The translations under genes were made by a program, and so were the position numbers. 18,087 nt of DNA from an uncultured Pseudomonadota bacterium (lineage in GTDB: Bacteria; Pseudomonadota; Alphaproteobacteria; RF32; CAG-239): NCBI GenBank assembly GCA_949295395.1, contig CASFLB010000013.1:1-18087 (forward strand). The letters run 5' to 3'. Shown piece by piece: positions 7,288-15,849 of the stretch. A model generated the notes under the pieces. It saw nothing but the letters and a program-made list of their open reading frames with translations. It was not told where the DNA came from and ran no database searches. Every line of letters starts with the position of its first letter. The first letter of the stretch is position 1.

Positions 7288-7980
7288 TTACTGAACTCTG
7301 GCATTAAGCACAGTCATATAAACCAAACACGTTCCACATTGCTTAGCATCGCCGCACACATTATAAAAACTATGTTCGCCGGCATTTGATGAAATAATAT
7401 ACTGAGGGATAGAGAGCCACATTTTATCACGAATATTAATTCCCATAGAAGACCCCAGCAAATTTTGTTCACTAGGAACAGGGGTAAGCTCTTCGGCATA
7501 ACCGACGTGACCACCGTACCCCATAATATTGTGTAAAGCTTCAATCAAATCATTATTGGGTTTACCGTTATGAATATTTTTCCATCTCTCAGGAATACAG
7601 CCATAAGAAATAAGATAAGGCGTATAATCACCATTACATTGAGGAGACGAAACCGCCAAATTCGGTGAATTTTTATCCAAACAATATAAAAAGGAAATAT
7701 TTTGTTCGGTCACCGGAGTATCAGCGTCAGCAGAAAGCTCAAATCCCATAGGCAAATAAATTGATAAATCATCGGGCAAAAGCTCTCCCATAACATATGT
7801 CCCTCTTGTTTGAGCATCAGCCGCCACAAAATCTTCCGCAGCTTTATGCTGCAAATAAAGCTTTGTCACCACGGCTTCAGCCTGAGGAGAAACATAAACA
7901 TTACGCATATCAGGACGAATTGGCAGGTTAAACGCAGCCAAAGCAACAATAAATGTAGCAAGAACGACCCAAATATACAT
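7288..7980 (-). CDS. Membrane-anchored Cys-rich protein upstream of prepilin-like gene
   Basis: Family not recognised. The 230-residue product has one N-terminal hydrophobic helix (about 3-20, WVVLATFIVALAAF) without a signal-peptidase site, so the rest is probably held in the periplasm. A helical segment follows (about 31-55). The C-terminal two thirds contain six cysteines (YCLD, QCNG, GCIP, VCGD and QCGTC), suggesting three disulfides. The short-helix-then-globular plan resembles a minor pilin or a PilM-like pilus assembly protein of IncI plasmids, but there is no prepilin cleavage motif. Its ATG is four bases after the stop of the 22-residue peptide gene, and it lacks a strong ribosome binding site (GGGAT at ten bases). 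Translational coupling to that peptide is therefore likely. Confidence 0.8.
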   Translation of the reverse strand: MYIWVVLATFIVALAAFNLPIRPDMRNVYVSPQAEAVVTKLYLQHKAAEDFVAADAQTRGTYVMGELLPDDLSIYLPMGFELSADADTPVTEQNISFLYCLDKNSPNLAVSSPQCNGDYTPYLISYGCIPERWKNIHNGKPNNDLIEALHNIMGYGGHVGYAEELTPVPSEQNLLGSSMGINIRDKMWLSIPQYIISSNAGEHSFYNVCGDAKQCGTCLVYMTVLNARVQ

Positions 7981-7984
7981 AATT

Positions 7985-8053
7985 TTAATATCCCAACAGT
8001 TTCATACCTAAATATATTACCACAATCAGAGCAAAAATTCTAATAAAAAACAT
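7985..8053 (-). CDS. 22-residue single-helix membrane peptide
   Basis: A short reading frame too small for ordinary gene finding. It starts with ATG at 8053, has AGGAG six bases upstream, and ends with TAA four bases before the start of the 230-residue gene. The peptide is MFFIRIFALIVVIYLGMKLLGY, which is one hydrophobic helix with a basic residue near each end. The good ribosome binding site, the helix pattern and the four-base spacing to the next gene, which itself has a weak site, support translation. It may be a leader peptide that couples translation, or a true micro-protein of the pilin-like apparatus. No family is recognised. Confidence 0.6.
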   Translation of the reverse strand: MFFIRIFALIVVIYLGMKLLGY

Positions 8054-8087
8054 CAAAAGCTCCTAAAAACAAACACAATATAGTTTT

Positions 8088-8093
8088 ATTATA
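8088..8093 (-). promoter_or_regulatory. Candidate -10 box of pilin-like operon
   Basis: A perfect TATAAT on the minus strand lies 34 bases upstream of the 22-residue peptide gene, predicting a leader of about 28 bases. No good -35 is visible at 16-18 bases (ACCTTT at 17), so an activator or another sigma factor may be needed. Confidence 0.35.
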
Positions 8094-8234
8094 AGATAAA
8101 GAAGATAATTAAAGGTTAAAATATTCTCTAAAGAGACAAGAAATTTTTTCGTTTAATAAGTTTGCAATAATTGTTTTCATCAAAAGAATAATAGATTAAA
8201 GTACAAACAAGATATCATTTGATTGGGGAATAAA
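8094..8234. promoter_or_regulatory. Divergent intergenic region between pilin-like and flagellar operons
   Basis: This region must hold promoters for both divergent operons. A small perfect inverted repeat TCTCT-AA-AGAGA lies at 8125-8136. For the plus strand TTGCAA (8162-8167) pairs poorly with AATAAT (8187-8192, 19-base spacing). I found no sigma-54 (GG-N10-GC) or sigma-28 consensus and no full CtrA site, so how the flagellar operon is switched on is not readable here. Confidence 0.35.
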
Positions 8235-8777
8235 ATGATTGATAAAAACAACGATATAGATGATGAAGAAGACGGGGAAGAGGAAAAAAATCAAACCTCT
8301 AAAGCCAGCAAGAAAAAGATGTTGCTGATAATATTACCAATACTAATTATCATTGGATTGGTCGTTAGTTTTTATACCGTTTTTAACACCAAAAAAGACA
8401 CAACATCACAAAATTATCGAATTGTTGAGGACGCAAGCGAAGATAACACCCCCTTAACAAACAGCACAATTTTTTACGATTTGCCGGAAATTGATGTTTT
8501 GCTAAACAGCAAGACCAACCAACAACAGCGCCTAAAACTGCAAATAAACTTGGAAACACAAAACATCGACGCACAAAAAGTTCACATACTTGAAGCTTTT
8601 ATTCCTCGTATTAACGACTTAATAATATCCCATTTAATAGAATTATACCCAGAAGAAATACAATCATCGGAAGGATTATATTGGCTTAAGGAAGAATTAT
8701 TGCACCGAATTAACCTAGTAACCCATCCGATACTGATTTCAAATATAAGTTTCAAAAGCATTGAAATACAAAAATAA
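8235..8777 (+). CDS. fliL: Flagellar basal body-associated protein FliL
   Basis: FliL is an inner-membrane protein that surrounds the stator and supports torque and motor stability. The 180-residue product has an acidic, then basic cytoplasmic N-terminus, one membrane helix (about 29-50) and a periplasmic FliL domain whose end (ILISNISFKSIEIQK) matches the family's C-terminal strand. I chose ATG 8235 because GGGGAA lies seven bases upstream. An in-frame TTG at 8223 overlaps that site. The domain sequence is divergent, and much of the assignment rests on topology plus fliM following 11 bp later, the standard order. Confidence 0.85.
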   Translation: MIDKNNDIDDEEDGEEEKNQTSKASKKKMLLIILPILIIIGLVVSFYTVFNTKKDTTSQNYRIVEDASEDNTPLTNSTIFYDLPEIDVLLNSKTNQQQRLKLQINLETQNIDAQKVHILEAFIPRINDLIISHLIELYPEEIQSSEGLYWLKEELLHRINLVTHPILISNISFKSIEIQK

Positions 8778-8788
8778 AGGAAAAGAGA

Positions 8789-9871
8789 GTGGAAGAGAAC
8801 AAAAACGAGACCCCGCAATCTGAAGAGAAAAAAGACAATCAAAAAGCAGATTGGGCCGACATGATAAAAGTCAAAGACGATGCCGCCGAAAAAACAACGG
8901 AAGGCACATCAAAAGTTTTAAATCAGGAAGAAATAGACAGTTTGTTCGGCCACACCAACAACACAACGGAAAAAAACAACATAAATGAGTCGGGCGTAAA
9001 AGCGATACTAAACTCTTCAATGGTATCTTACGAACGCTTACCAATGCTTGATGTGGTTTTTGACCGCTTAATCCGCATGATGGCCACATCACTCAGAAAC
9101 TTCACGCAAGACAACGTTGAAGTCTCGTTAGAAAGTATCGAGTCGATGCGTTTTGGTGAATACATTGATTCATTAACACTTCCAACACTTTTATCCGTAT
9201 TTCGAGCTGAAGAGTGGGACAATTATGGTCTTATCTCGGTCGATTCGTCATTAGTATATTCGATTGTCGACGTTTTGCTCGGAGGACGCCGCGGCACAGC
9301 CGCCATGAGAATAGAAGGACGTCCCTACACCACAATTGAGCTCAATTTGGTTAAAGATATGATTGACCTGGTCTTAGCCGACCTATCAACAGCCTTTGAC
9401 CCGATTACAACCGTAAACTTCAGCTACGACCGCACCGAAACAAACCCACGATTTGCGGCCATTGCCCGTATGTCAAACGCTGTTATCGTTGCCAGATTAC
9501 ACATTGATATGGAAGATCGAGGCGGCAAACTAGACATGATGATTCCTTACGCCACGCTTGAACCGGTAAGAGACTTGCTTTTACAAATGTTCATGGGTGA
9601 AAGATATGGCCGAGACACGATATGGGAAAACCACTTGGTTGAAGAATTATGGGAAACAGAAGTTGAAATCAGTGCCAGCCTGAAAGAAATGCAAATTGAT
9701 TTAGGTGAAATTGCACATTGGGAAAAAGGTTCATTTTTAAACTTAGACATGGACAAGAATGCCAACATAACCCTCTTATGCGGTGACATACCATTATTAA
9801 GCGGCACCATGGGACGCAAAGCCGATAAAATTGCTATTAGAGTAAAAGGAAAGGCACAAAAGGATGGATAA
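8789..9871 (+). CDS. fliM: Flagellar motor switch protein FliM
   Basis: FliM forms the C-ring of the flagellar rotor and binds phospho-CheY to switch rotation. The 360-residue protein has the EIDSLFG CheY-binding motif (LNQEEIDSLFG, about 44-54), the CheC-like middle domain (YERLPMLDVVFDRLIRMM onward, with LLGGRRG) and a C-terminal SpoA domain (about 280-350, LDLGEIA-like segment). The start is GTG, with AAAGGA about eight bases upstream. The usual family has the CheY motif within the first ten or so residues, so the 43-residue charged extension here is unusual, although it rests on the non-ATG start. The last eight bases overlap the next gene, implying translational coupling. Confidence 0.95.
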   Translation: MEENKNETPQSEEKKDNQKADWADMIKVKDDAAEKTTEGTSKVLNQEEIDSLFGHTNNTTEKNNINESGVKAILNSSMVSYERLPMLDVVFDRLIRMMATSLRNFTQDNVEVSLESIESMRFGEYIDSLTLPTLLSVFRAEEWDNYGLISVDSSLVYSIVDVLLGGRRGTAAMRIEGRPYTTIELNLVKDMIDLVLADLSTAFDPITTVNFSYDRTETNPRFAAIARMSNAVIVARLHIDMEDRGGKLDMMIPYATLEPVRDLLLQMFMGERYGRDTIWENHLVEELWETEVEISASLKEMQIDLGEIAHWEKGSFLNLDMDKNANITLLCGDIPLLSGTMGRKADKIAIRVKGKAQKDG

Positions 9872-10304
9872 CTTAGATTTAATAATAAATCTGGCGATTA
9901 TAGGTCTATTGATACCGACAATAATCTACGCATATCGCCTGAACAAAAATCTTGAAATTCTAAGACAAAACCAAAGCTCTTTGGCACGCCTAGTTGAATC
10001 CTTGAATGACGCCACAATCAAGGCCGAAAATTCCATACCCAAACTCAAAACGGCAACACAAAACACATCTGGCGAATTAAAAGAAGTGGTCAACAGCGCC
10101 AAGAATCTGAAAGATGATTTAATTTTCATAAACGAACGAGCCGACAGCTTGGCAGACCGACTTGAAAACGTCATCCATAACAGTCGAAAGATTGAAACGG
10201 ATCGAAAAGACAATCCGCCGCACACCACTGAAATAAAAGATGAAAACATCTCTCGTTCGGAAGCCGAAATAGAACTCTTAAAAGCACTACGCTCAATTAA
10301 ATAA
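9864..10304 (+). CDS. DUF6468-like flagellar-operon membrane protein
   Basis: A 146-residue protein with an N-terminal membrane helix (about 7-24) and YRLNKNLEILR just after it, followed by a long heptad-rich coiled-coil (about 30-110) and an acidic end. The helix-RLN-coiled-coil plan matches the DUF6468 proteins found beside fliM in alphaproteobacterial flagellar operons, from memory. Its role is not known; it may scaffold motor or stator proteins. The ATG overlaps the end of fliM by eight bases. Confidence 0.7.
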   Translation: MDNLDLIINLAIIGLLIPTIIYAYRLNKNLEILRQNQSSLARLVESLNDATIKAENSIPKLKTATQNTSGELKEVVNSAKNLKDDLIFINERADSLADRLENVIHNSRKIETDRKDNPPHTTEIKDENISRSEAEIELLKALRSIK

Positions 10305-10324
10305 AACAAGAAAAGAAGAAAAAA

Positions 10325-10978
10325 ATGTTACCCAAAATAAAATTAAGAATTCTTCCTTTATTTATATTTACGGCGGTTTTAACTTTATCCGTCCGCATCA
10401 GTCATATTGTTGACAACATACAAGAAAACCACCAAACCCATATTGAATTTGGCGCCCAAAACGCTTTAGCCGCAGAAGAACAAAAAGATAAAGAGACCGC
10501 GGTTTTAAACCAAATACTTGAATCCGATTCGCTAACTCCCAGCGCCCCATTAGAAGGAGCAAGCAGCTTCAGCAAGTCAGAAATCGCGATTCTCCAAGAT
10601 TTAGCCAAAAGACGAGAAGCGCTAAGCCTAAAAGACAAAGAAATAGACAAGAAAGCTCTTCAGCTCAAAATAACCGAAGAAGAGATACAAAAAAAACTTG
10701 AGCAACTCCAAGCCTATGAAGCCAAGCTAAGAAAGCTTATGCAAGAATACAGTGAAAAAGAAAAGCAAAAACTCACAACCTTAGTCAAGATGTACAGCAG
10801 CATGAAACCCAAAGATGCTGCCCGCATATTCAACACACTTGACATAGAGCTAAGCACTGCCATTTTAAAAGAAATGAAACCATCCACATCATCGGGAATC
10901 TTATCTCAAATGGAGGCCGAAAAAGCCAAAGCCATTACCAATCACCTTATCGGCAGCAGTTTAAACAGTATTGAGTAA
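10325..10978 (+). CDS. MotE-like flagellar protein with MgtE-N-like C-terminus
   Basis: The 217-residue product has an N-terminal membrane helix or uncleaved signal (about 9-27), a periplasmic-type variable region, a coiled-coil (about 85-155), and a C-terminal domain starting at YSSMKPKDAARIF that resembles the MgtE intracellular N-domain-like repeat found in MotE. MotE of rhizobia is a periplasmic chaperone for MotC, so a motor-assembly role is inferred. The start has no strong ribosome binding site, only purine-rich AGAAGA. It lies 20 bp after the DUF6468-like gene and five bases before the TPR gene. Confidence 0.75.
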   Translation: MLPKIKLRILPLFIFTAVLTLSVRISHIVDNIQENHQTHIEFGAQNALAAEEQKDKETAVLNQILESDSLTPSAPLEGASSFSKSEIAILQDLAKRREALSLKDKEIDKKALQLKITEEEIQKKLEQLQAYEAKLRKLMQEYSEKEKQKLTTLVKMYSSMKPKDAARIFNTLDIELSTAILKEMKPSTSSGILSQMEAEKAKAITNHLIGSSLNSIE

Positions 10979-10983
10979 AAAAC

Positions 10984-13851
10984 GTGATACAAAAAAAGAA
11001 ACATAACATAAAAAAAATAATATCGGAATTTCTCATAATACCGGTAATTATGCTTTGTTTCCTAAGCACCTCTCGAGCTGCCCTTCAAAGTCAAACACAA
11101 GATGCTCCCCTTCCCCCAATTCAGCAAGAAAAGATACAAAAAGGCGAGCTTGAAAAAGCAACATTAAATTACCATAACGGAAAAGACTTTTCACGTTTTA
11201 TCCTAAGCTTTAAGGATCTTCCTCCCTATCAAATAAAATCAGGAGAAGCCTTAACATTACTTATTTTTCAAAAGCCCTTTAAGATTTCGACCACAAGTTT
11301 AAAAGACTATCCGCGGTCATCTGACATAAAATTCAACCAAGATAAGAATGGCAATTTTGTTTTAAGCTTTCCGGAAGGAATAAAAAATTCATTTGAACAA
11401 AAAAATAAAATCATTCTTGATTTGAAAAAAGACGAAGACTACCAATACGGAAGTTCTCAAAAACAAGAAGATCAAGCCGCCGGTGATGTTGATACCATTC
11501 CCACCAGCAAAGTTCGGAGTCTAAGTTTTTCTTGGAACATGCCGGTAAACATTGGCGTTTTCAAAAGAAACGACTATCTATGGATTATTTTTGATCACCC
11601 CCAAACCTTTAACATAGAAGAACTGCAAAACAGTGCCGCACCTCTAGCCCAAGACCTCATTCAACTCCCCAACAATGCGACCGCCATTTTTCGTCTCAAG
11701 CCGGAAGAAGGCACAAATATAAATATACGAAAAGAAGGTTTGCTATGGATTGTGGATCTCTACACCGGAAAGAATCAGACGGAAATCAAAGAATTTCCAA
11801 TATTCACTCAGTACGATATTTTTAATAATTCCTACTTATTTTTGCCGAGCGTTTCTGCCGGAAAAATTATTTCAATATTTGATCCGGAAATAGGTGATAT
11901 TTTAAACGTCGTTACCACGGATGAAACCAACTTAGGAATGAAAAACGCCTATTTTTATCCTGATGTTGAAATCATCCCTTCCTACGCCGGACTTGTCACC
12001 ACATTCAACGCAGACGATATCGTTATGGACATCGGCAACACAGGAATAGCCATAAGAAGACAAAAAGACAGCTTAAACATATCAGAAGAACTTGAAACCC
12101 TCAAGCGCCGTAGCAAATTGAGCCAAACGAGCGAACAAGAAGGAAACTTTTTCTCAACCGTCGATGCGCAGTTGTTAGCCGAAAACTTCAATGAGGCAAA
12201 AAGCTCGCTTTTAAATGATATTGCCTCCGCCAATGAAAATAATAAAACCAAAACAAAGATGCTTTTGATTGATTACTATCTCTCCAAAGGCCTTGGAAGT
12301 GATGCCCTGCAGCTTTTAAGAGAACAAGAAGAAGAAAAAAATTCCATCATGTTTGATGAAAAATTTCACATGGCTAAAGGCATAGCCTACTATTTGTTAA
12401 AAAGATATAATGAGGCACTTGAAGAGTTTTCATACGGAGACTTAGCCTCTTTACCGGAAGCAAATTTTTGGAGGACGCTCATTTCAACCTCTATTGCCCC
12501 CAACGCTGAAGATAATATTATCTTAAATGGCTACAGCACTTTAATAAAAGAATACCCAAACGAAATCCGCCGCAGAATAGCATTGTCGGCCATTGAATCA
12601 GCCTTTTTGGCGCAAGATGACATCAGCGTTCAAAACTACATAGACATACTCATGTCCTCCACCAATGTCACCAACAAAGAGGCCTTAATAAGTTATTGTA
12701 CAGCACGCAAGCTAGACATTTTAGGCTATCCGCTAAACGCCATTAGAGAATATCGCAACACCGCCAAAACGAATACCGCGAAATACGCAGCCTACGCGCG
12801 TTACAACATTCTCGAACTTGAAAAAAGAACAAATAACTTAAAAAATAAAGATGCCATATCAGAATATGAGCAACTTCGCTATGCTTGGCATGAAAAAAAC
12901 TTTAAAGAAAAAGTCTTAGACGCCTTAGCCGAAGCCTACATCAAAGATCGAGATTTCGGTCATGCTTTAAGCACACTTCAATCATTAAAAAATCTTGTCG
13001 ACAAAGACCAGCAAGACAATGTAACGGCACGCATGGTTAAAATATTTGAAAACATATTTGTAAACAACCAAGACAGCGACACCCCGAATTTAAAATCACT
13101 CGCCTTATATAACGATTACAGTTGGCTGGCTCCATTAAGCAAATATTACAATACGATTATCCCCAAACTGGCGGATCGCCTTGTTGCGGCAGATTTGCTG
13201 GATCAAGCCTACAAAATGCTGGCCGAACAATACGCCTCAGGAAAACTAACCCCGCAAGAAAAAGCGGTTATCGGAACAAGAATGGCCTTAATAAATTTGT
13301 TCAATGAGGCTCCTGGAGAAGCGTTAAATATATTAGATCAAACCGAGCACAACAGCTTAACCCCGACCGTTATCGCTCATCGGCGTTTAATCCGCGCTAA
13401 AGCTCTCTCCGCCATCGGAGAACCTGAAGCGGCGCTTGAGCTCTTAAGAGGTGATTATAGCAAAAACGGCCTAATGATGAAAAGCGAAATTTACTGGGAA
13501 AACGAACAATGGGCAGAAGCGGCCGATACCATAAAATACTTAATCGAAAAGCCACAAGCAGGCCAAAAGCTAAGTGCGGAACAAATGCAACTGATTCTTG
13601 ACTGGGCCACTGCGCTGAAAAAAGCCGGAAGAGAAACGGTTATTGTCCGCTTAAAAAATACCTTTGAACCATTTTTTAAGGATACGCCATTCAGCAGCAT
13701 GTTTAAGGTCTTGACCGATAACTTTGAGAGCAATAAGATAGACATAAAAGAGATAGATAAAGCGATTAACAACATTGCCGCATTTAGCAGCTTTGCCAAA
13801 ATATATACCGATTCGCTAAAGAATGATCCATTGAGTGAAACCATAAAATAA
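10984..13851 (+). CDS. Large exported TPR-repeat protein of flagellar operon
   Basis: A 955-residue protein with a strongly basic signal peptide (KKK near the start, hydrophobic to about residue 28, probable cut near Ala32). Residues about 55-330 form two beta-rich sections that recall AMIN-type repeats (FSRFILSFK, LWIIFD). From about 385 to the end it is alpha-helical, with TPR-like units such as AKGIAYYLLKRYNEALEEF. The start is GTG at 10984, which is needed to keep the basic signal region. The only nearby ATG lacks it. TPR proteins of this type follow fliM and motE-like genes in Rhodospirillales. Their exact job, perhaps periplasmic motor or peptidoglycan scaffolding, is unknown. It ends one base before uvrB. 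Confidence 0.8.
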   Translation: MIQKKKHNIKKIISEFLIIPVIMLCFLSTSRAALQSQTQDAPLPPIQQEKIQKGELEKATLNYHNGKDFSRFILSFKDLPPYQIKSGEALTLLIFQKPFKISTTSLKDYPRSSDIKFNQDKNGNFVLSFPEGIKNSFEQKNKIILDLKKDEDYQYGSSQKQEDQAAGDVDTIPTSKVRSLSFSWNMPVNIGVFKRNDYLWIIFDHPQTFNIEELQNSAAPLAQDLIQLPNNATAIFRLKPEEGTNINIRKEGLLWIVDLYTGKNQTEIKEFPIFTQYDIFNNSYLFLPSVSAGKIISIFDPEIGDILNVVTTDETNLGMKNAYFYPDVEIIPSYAGLVTTFNADDIVMDIGNTGIAIRRQKDSLNISEELETLKRRSKLSQTSEQEGNFFSTVDAQLLAENFNEAKSSLLNDIASANENNKTKTKMLLIDYYLSKGLGSDALQLLREQEEEKNSIMFDEKFHMAKGIAYYLLKRYNEALEEFSYGDLASLPEANFWRTLISTSIAPNAEDNIILNGYSTLIKEYPNEIRRRIALSAIESAFLAQDDISVQNYIDILMSSTNVTNKEALISYCTARKLDILGYPLNAIREYRNTAKTNTAKYAAYARYNILELEKRTNNLKNKDAISEYEQLRYAWHEKNFKEKVLDALAEAYIKDRDFGHALSTLQSLKNLVDKDQQDNVTARMVKIFENIFVNNQDSDTPNLKSLALYNDYSWLAPLSKYYNTIIPKLADRLVAADLLDQAYKMLAEQYASGKLTPQEKAVIGTRMALINLFNEAPGEALNILDQTEHNSLTPTVIAHRRLIRAKALSAIGEPEAALELLRGDYSKNGLMMKSEIYWENEQWAEAADTIKYLIEKPQAGQKLSAEQMQLILDWATALKKAGRETVIVRLKNTFEPFFKDTPFSSMFKVLTDNFESNKIDIKEIDKAINNIAAFSSFAKIYTDSLKNDPLSETIK
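13711..13739 (+). promoter_or_regulatory. Possible internal promoter for uvrB
   Basis: TTGACC (13711-13716) and TAAGAT (13734-13739) are spaced by 17 bases inside the end of the TPR gene, giving a leader of about 105 bases before uvrB. No GTTC-N7-GTTC type LexA box typical of alphaproteobacteria was seen around it. Confidence 0.35.
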
Positions 13852-13852
13852 A

Positions 13853-15847
13853 ATGCATAAAAAAGAATTTAAGATTGAAAGCCCATACGAACCGGCCGGA
13901 GACCAACCCCAAGCCATCAAGGAAATCTGCGAAGGATTAGAAAGAGGAGAAAGGTCTCAAGTCTTGCTGGGAGTTACCGGATCAGGCAAAACGTTCACCA
14001 TGGCCAAGATTATCGAACAAAGTCAGCGTCCAGCCATGATAATGGCACCAAACAAAATTTTAGCCGCCCAACTTTATTCGGAAATGAAAGAGTTTTTCCC
14101 GAACAACCATGTTGAATATTTTGTATCTTACTACGACTATTACCAACCGGAAGCCTATGTTCCTAAAACCGATACTTATATCGAAAAAGATTCGGCGTTA
14201 AATGAGCAAATCGACCGCATGAGAAACGCCGCCACGCGCGACATTTTGGAATGCAACGACGTGATTATCATTGCCTCCGTGTCTTGCATTTACGGCTTGG
14301 GCGATGTCGATTCTTATGCCGCAATGACGATTCCTTTAGCCGTCGGCGACCAAATTGAGCCTAAAGAGATATATAAGAAATTAACAGAGTTGCAGTATGA
14401 ACGCAATCAGCAAAATTTTGTGCGTTCCACCTTCCGTGTAAATGGCGATGTGCTTGACATTTTTCCGGCGCATTATGAAGATAAAGGCTGGAGAATATCC
14501 TTTTTTGGTGATGAGATTGAAGCAATCAGCGAGTTTGATTCACTAACCGGAAAAAAACTTCAAGATTTGGATGAAGTAACGATTTATCCGGCCAATCATT
14601 ATGTCACACCGCGTCCGGCTTTAGCACAAGCAATGATTGGCATCAGAAAAGAGCTTGAAGAAAGAGTAAATGAGTTTAAACAAAACAATCAATTGCTTGA
14701 AGCACAAAGAATAGAACAACGCACACGCTTTGACCTAGAGATGCTTGAAACCACCGGCCATTGCAAAGGCATTGAAAACTATTCGCGCTACTTGACCGGC
14801 CGAAAAGCCGGAGATCCCCCTCCGACGTTGTTTGAATACCTACCGCCAAATGCGATTCTCTTTGTGGATGAGAGCCATATTTCGATTCCTCAAATTGGCG
14901 GAATGTTTAAGGGCGACTTCAACCGCAAAAGTACTTTGGCACAATATGGATTCAGACTTCCGTCTTGTGTTGACAACCGCCCGCTGAAATTTGCCGAATG
15001 GGATAAGATGAGAGGGCAAAGCATTTTTGTTTCAGCCACCCCCGGAGATTGGGAATTAGAGCAAAGCAAAGGCACGTTTACCGAACAGGTTATTCGCCCG
15101 ACCGGCTTGGCCGATCCGTTGTGCATTGTTCGTCCGGTTGAAAATCAGATTGATGATTTAATGGAAGAATGTCGTAAAACGGCGGCTAAAGGCGAACGCG
15201 TTTTGGTCACAACCTTAACCAAGAAAATGGCCGAGGACTTGACCGAGTACCTGCATGATAACGGCGTAAAAGTCCGCTATTTACATTCAGATATTGATAC
15301 TCTGGAAAGAATAGAAATTATCCGCGATTTACGCCTTGGTGTTTTTGATGTTTTAGTCGGCATTAACTTGTTAAGAGAAGGCTTGGATATTCCGGAATGT
15401 TCTCTGGTTGCAATATTAGACGCCGATAAGGAAGGCTTTTTGCGTTCGACACGTTCATTAATACAAACGATTGGCCGCGCCGCCCGAAATGCGGAAGGAC
15501 GAGTAATTTTATACGCCGACAAAATAACCGGTTCAATGAAAGAAGCTCTGGAAGAAACTGAAAGACGCCGTAAAAAACAACAGCAGTATAACGCCGAACA
15601 CGGCATCACACCAAAGACGATTAAAAAGAGCATATCCAACACCCTGACCGAAATGACCGAGAGCGATTACGTTCAGGATGATAAAATGCAAAAACAAGAA
15701 ATTGCTGATGTTAAGAATATTGAGAAAAAACTCAAAGAATATACCAAGAAGATGAAAGACGCGGCCGCCAATCTTGAGTTTGAAGAAGCCGTCATTTACC
15801 GTGATAAAATTAAAGAACTTGAAAAACTGGCGATGAAGAATTTATAA
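13853..15847 (+). CDS. uvrB: Excinuclease ABC subunit UvrB
   Basis: UvrB is the DNA helicase-like core of nucleotide excision repair. It receives damaged DNA from UvrA and recruits UvrC. The 664-residue protein is complete: Walker A GVTGSGKT (40-47), the damage-inserting beta-hairpin (about 93-117, YYDYYQPEAYVPKTDTYIEK), the DESH box (339-342), SATPGDWE, the VGINLLREGLDIPE motif, QTIGRAARN, and a C-terminal UVR domain (about 625-660) that contacts UvrC. Length matches the family (E. coli 673). The ATG is one base after the TPR stop, with no clear Shine-Dalgarno, so it may be translationally coupled to the flagellar operon. It ends two bases from the convergent rlmH. Confidence 0.98.
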   Translation: MHKKEFKIESPYEPAGDQPQAIKEICEGLERGERSQVLLGVTGSGKTFTMAKIIEQSQRPAMIMAPNKILAAQLYSEMKEFFPNNHVEYFVSYYDYYQPEAYVPKTDTYIEKDSALNEQIDRMRNAATRDILECNDVIIIASVSCIYGLGDVDSYAAMTIPLAVGDQIEPKEIYKKLTELQYERNQQNFVRSTFRVNGDVLDIFPAHYEDKGWRISFFGDEIEAISEFDSLTGKKLQDLDEVTIYPANHYVTPRPALAQAMIGIRKELEERVNEFKQNNQLLEAQRIEQRTRFDLEMLETTGHCKGIENYSRYLTGRKAGDPPPTLFEYLPPNAILFVDESHISIPQIGGMFKGDFNRKSTLAQYGFRLPSCVDNRPLKFAEWDKMRGQSIFVSATPGDWELEQSKGTFTEQVIRPTGLADPLCIVRPVENQIDDLMEECRKTAAKGERVLVTTLTKKMAEDLTEYLHDNGVKVRYLHSDIDTLERIEIIRDLRLGVFDVLVGINLLREGLDIPECSLVAILDADKEGFLRSTRSLIQTIGRAARNAEGRVILYADKITGSMKEALEETERRRKKQQQYNAEHGITPKTIKKSISNTLTEMTESDYVQDDKMQKQEIADVKNIEKKLKEYTKKMKDAAANLEFEEAVIYRDKIKELEKLAMKNL

Positions 15848-15849
15848 GC

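Noticed and set aside
13600..13852. LexA-type box upstream of uvrB.
   Set aside because: I looked for GTTC-N7-GTTC or its complement GAAC-N7-GAAC and found only partial matches.
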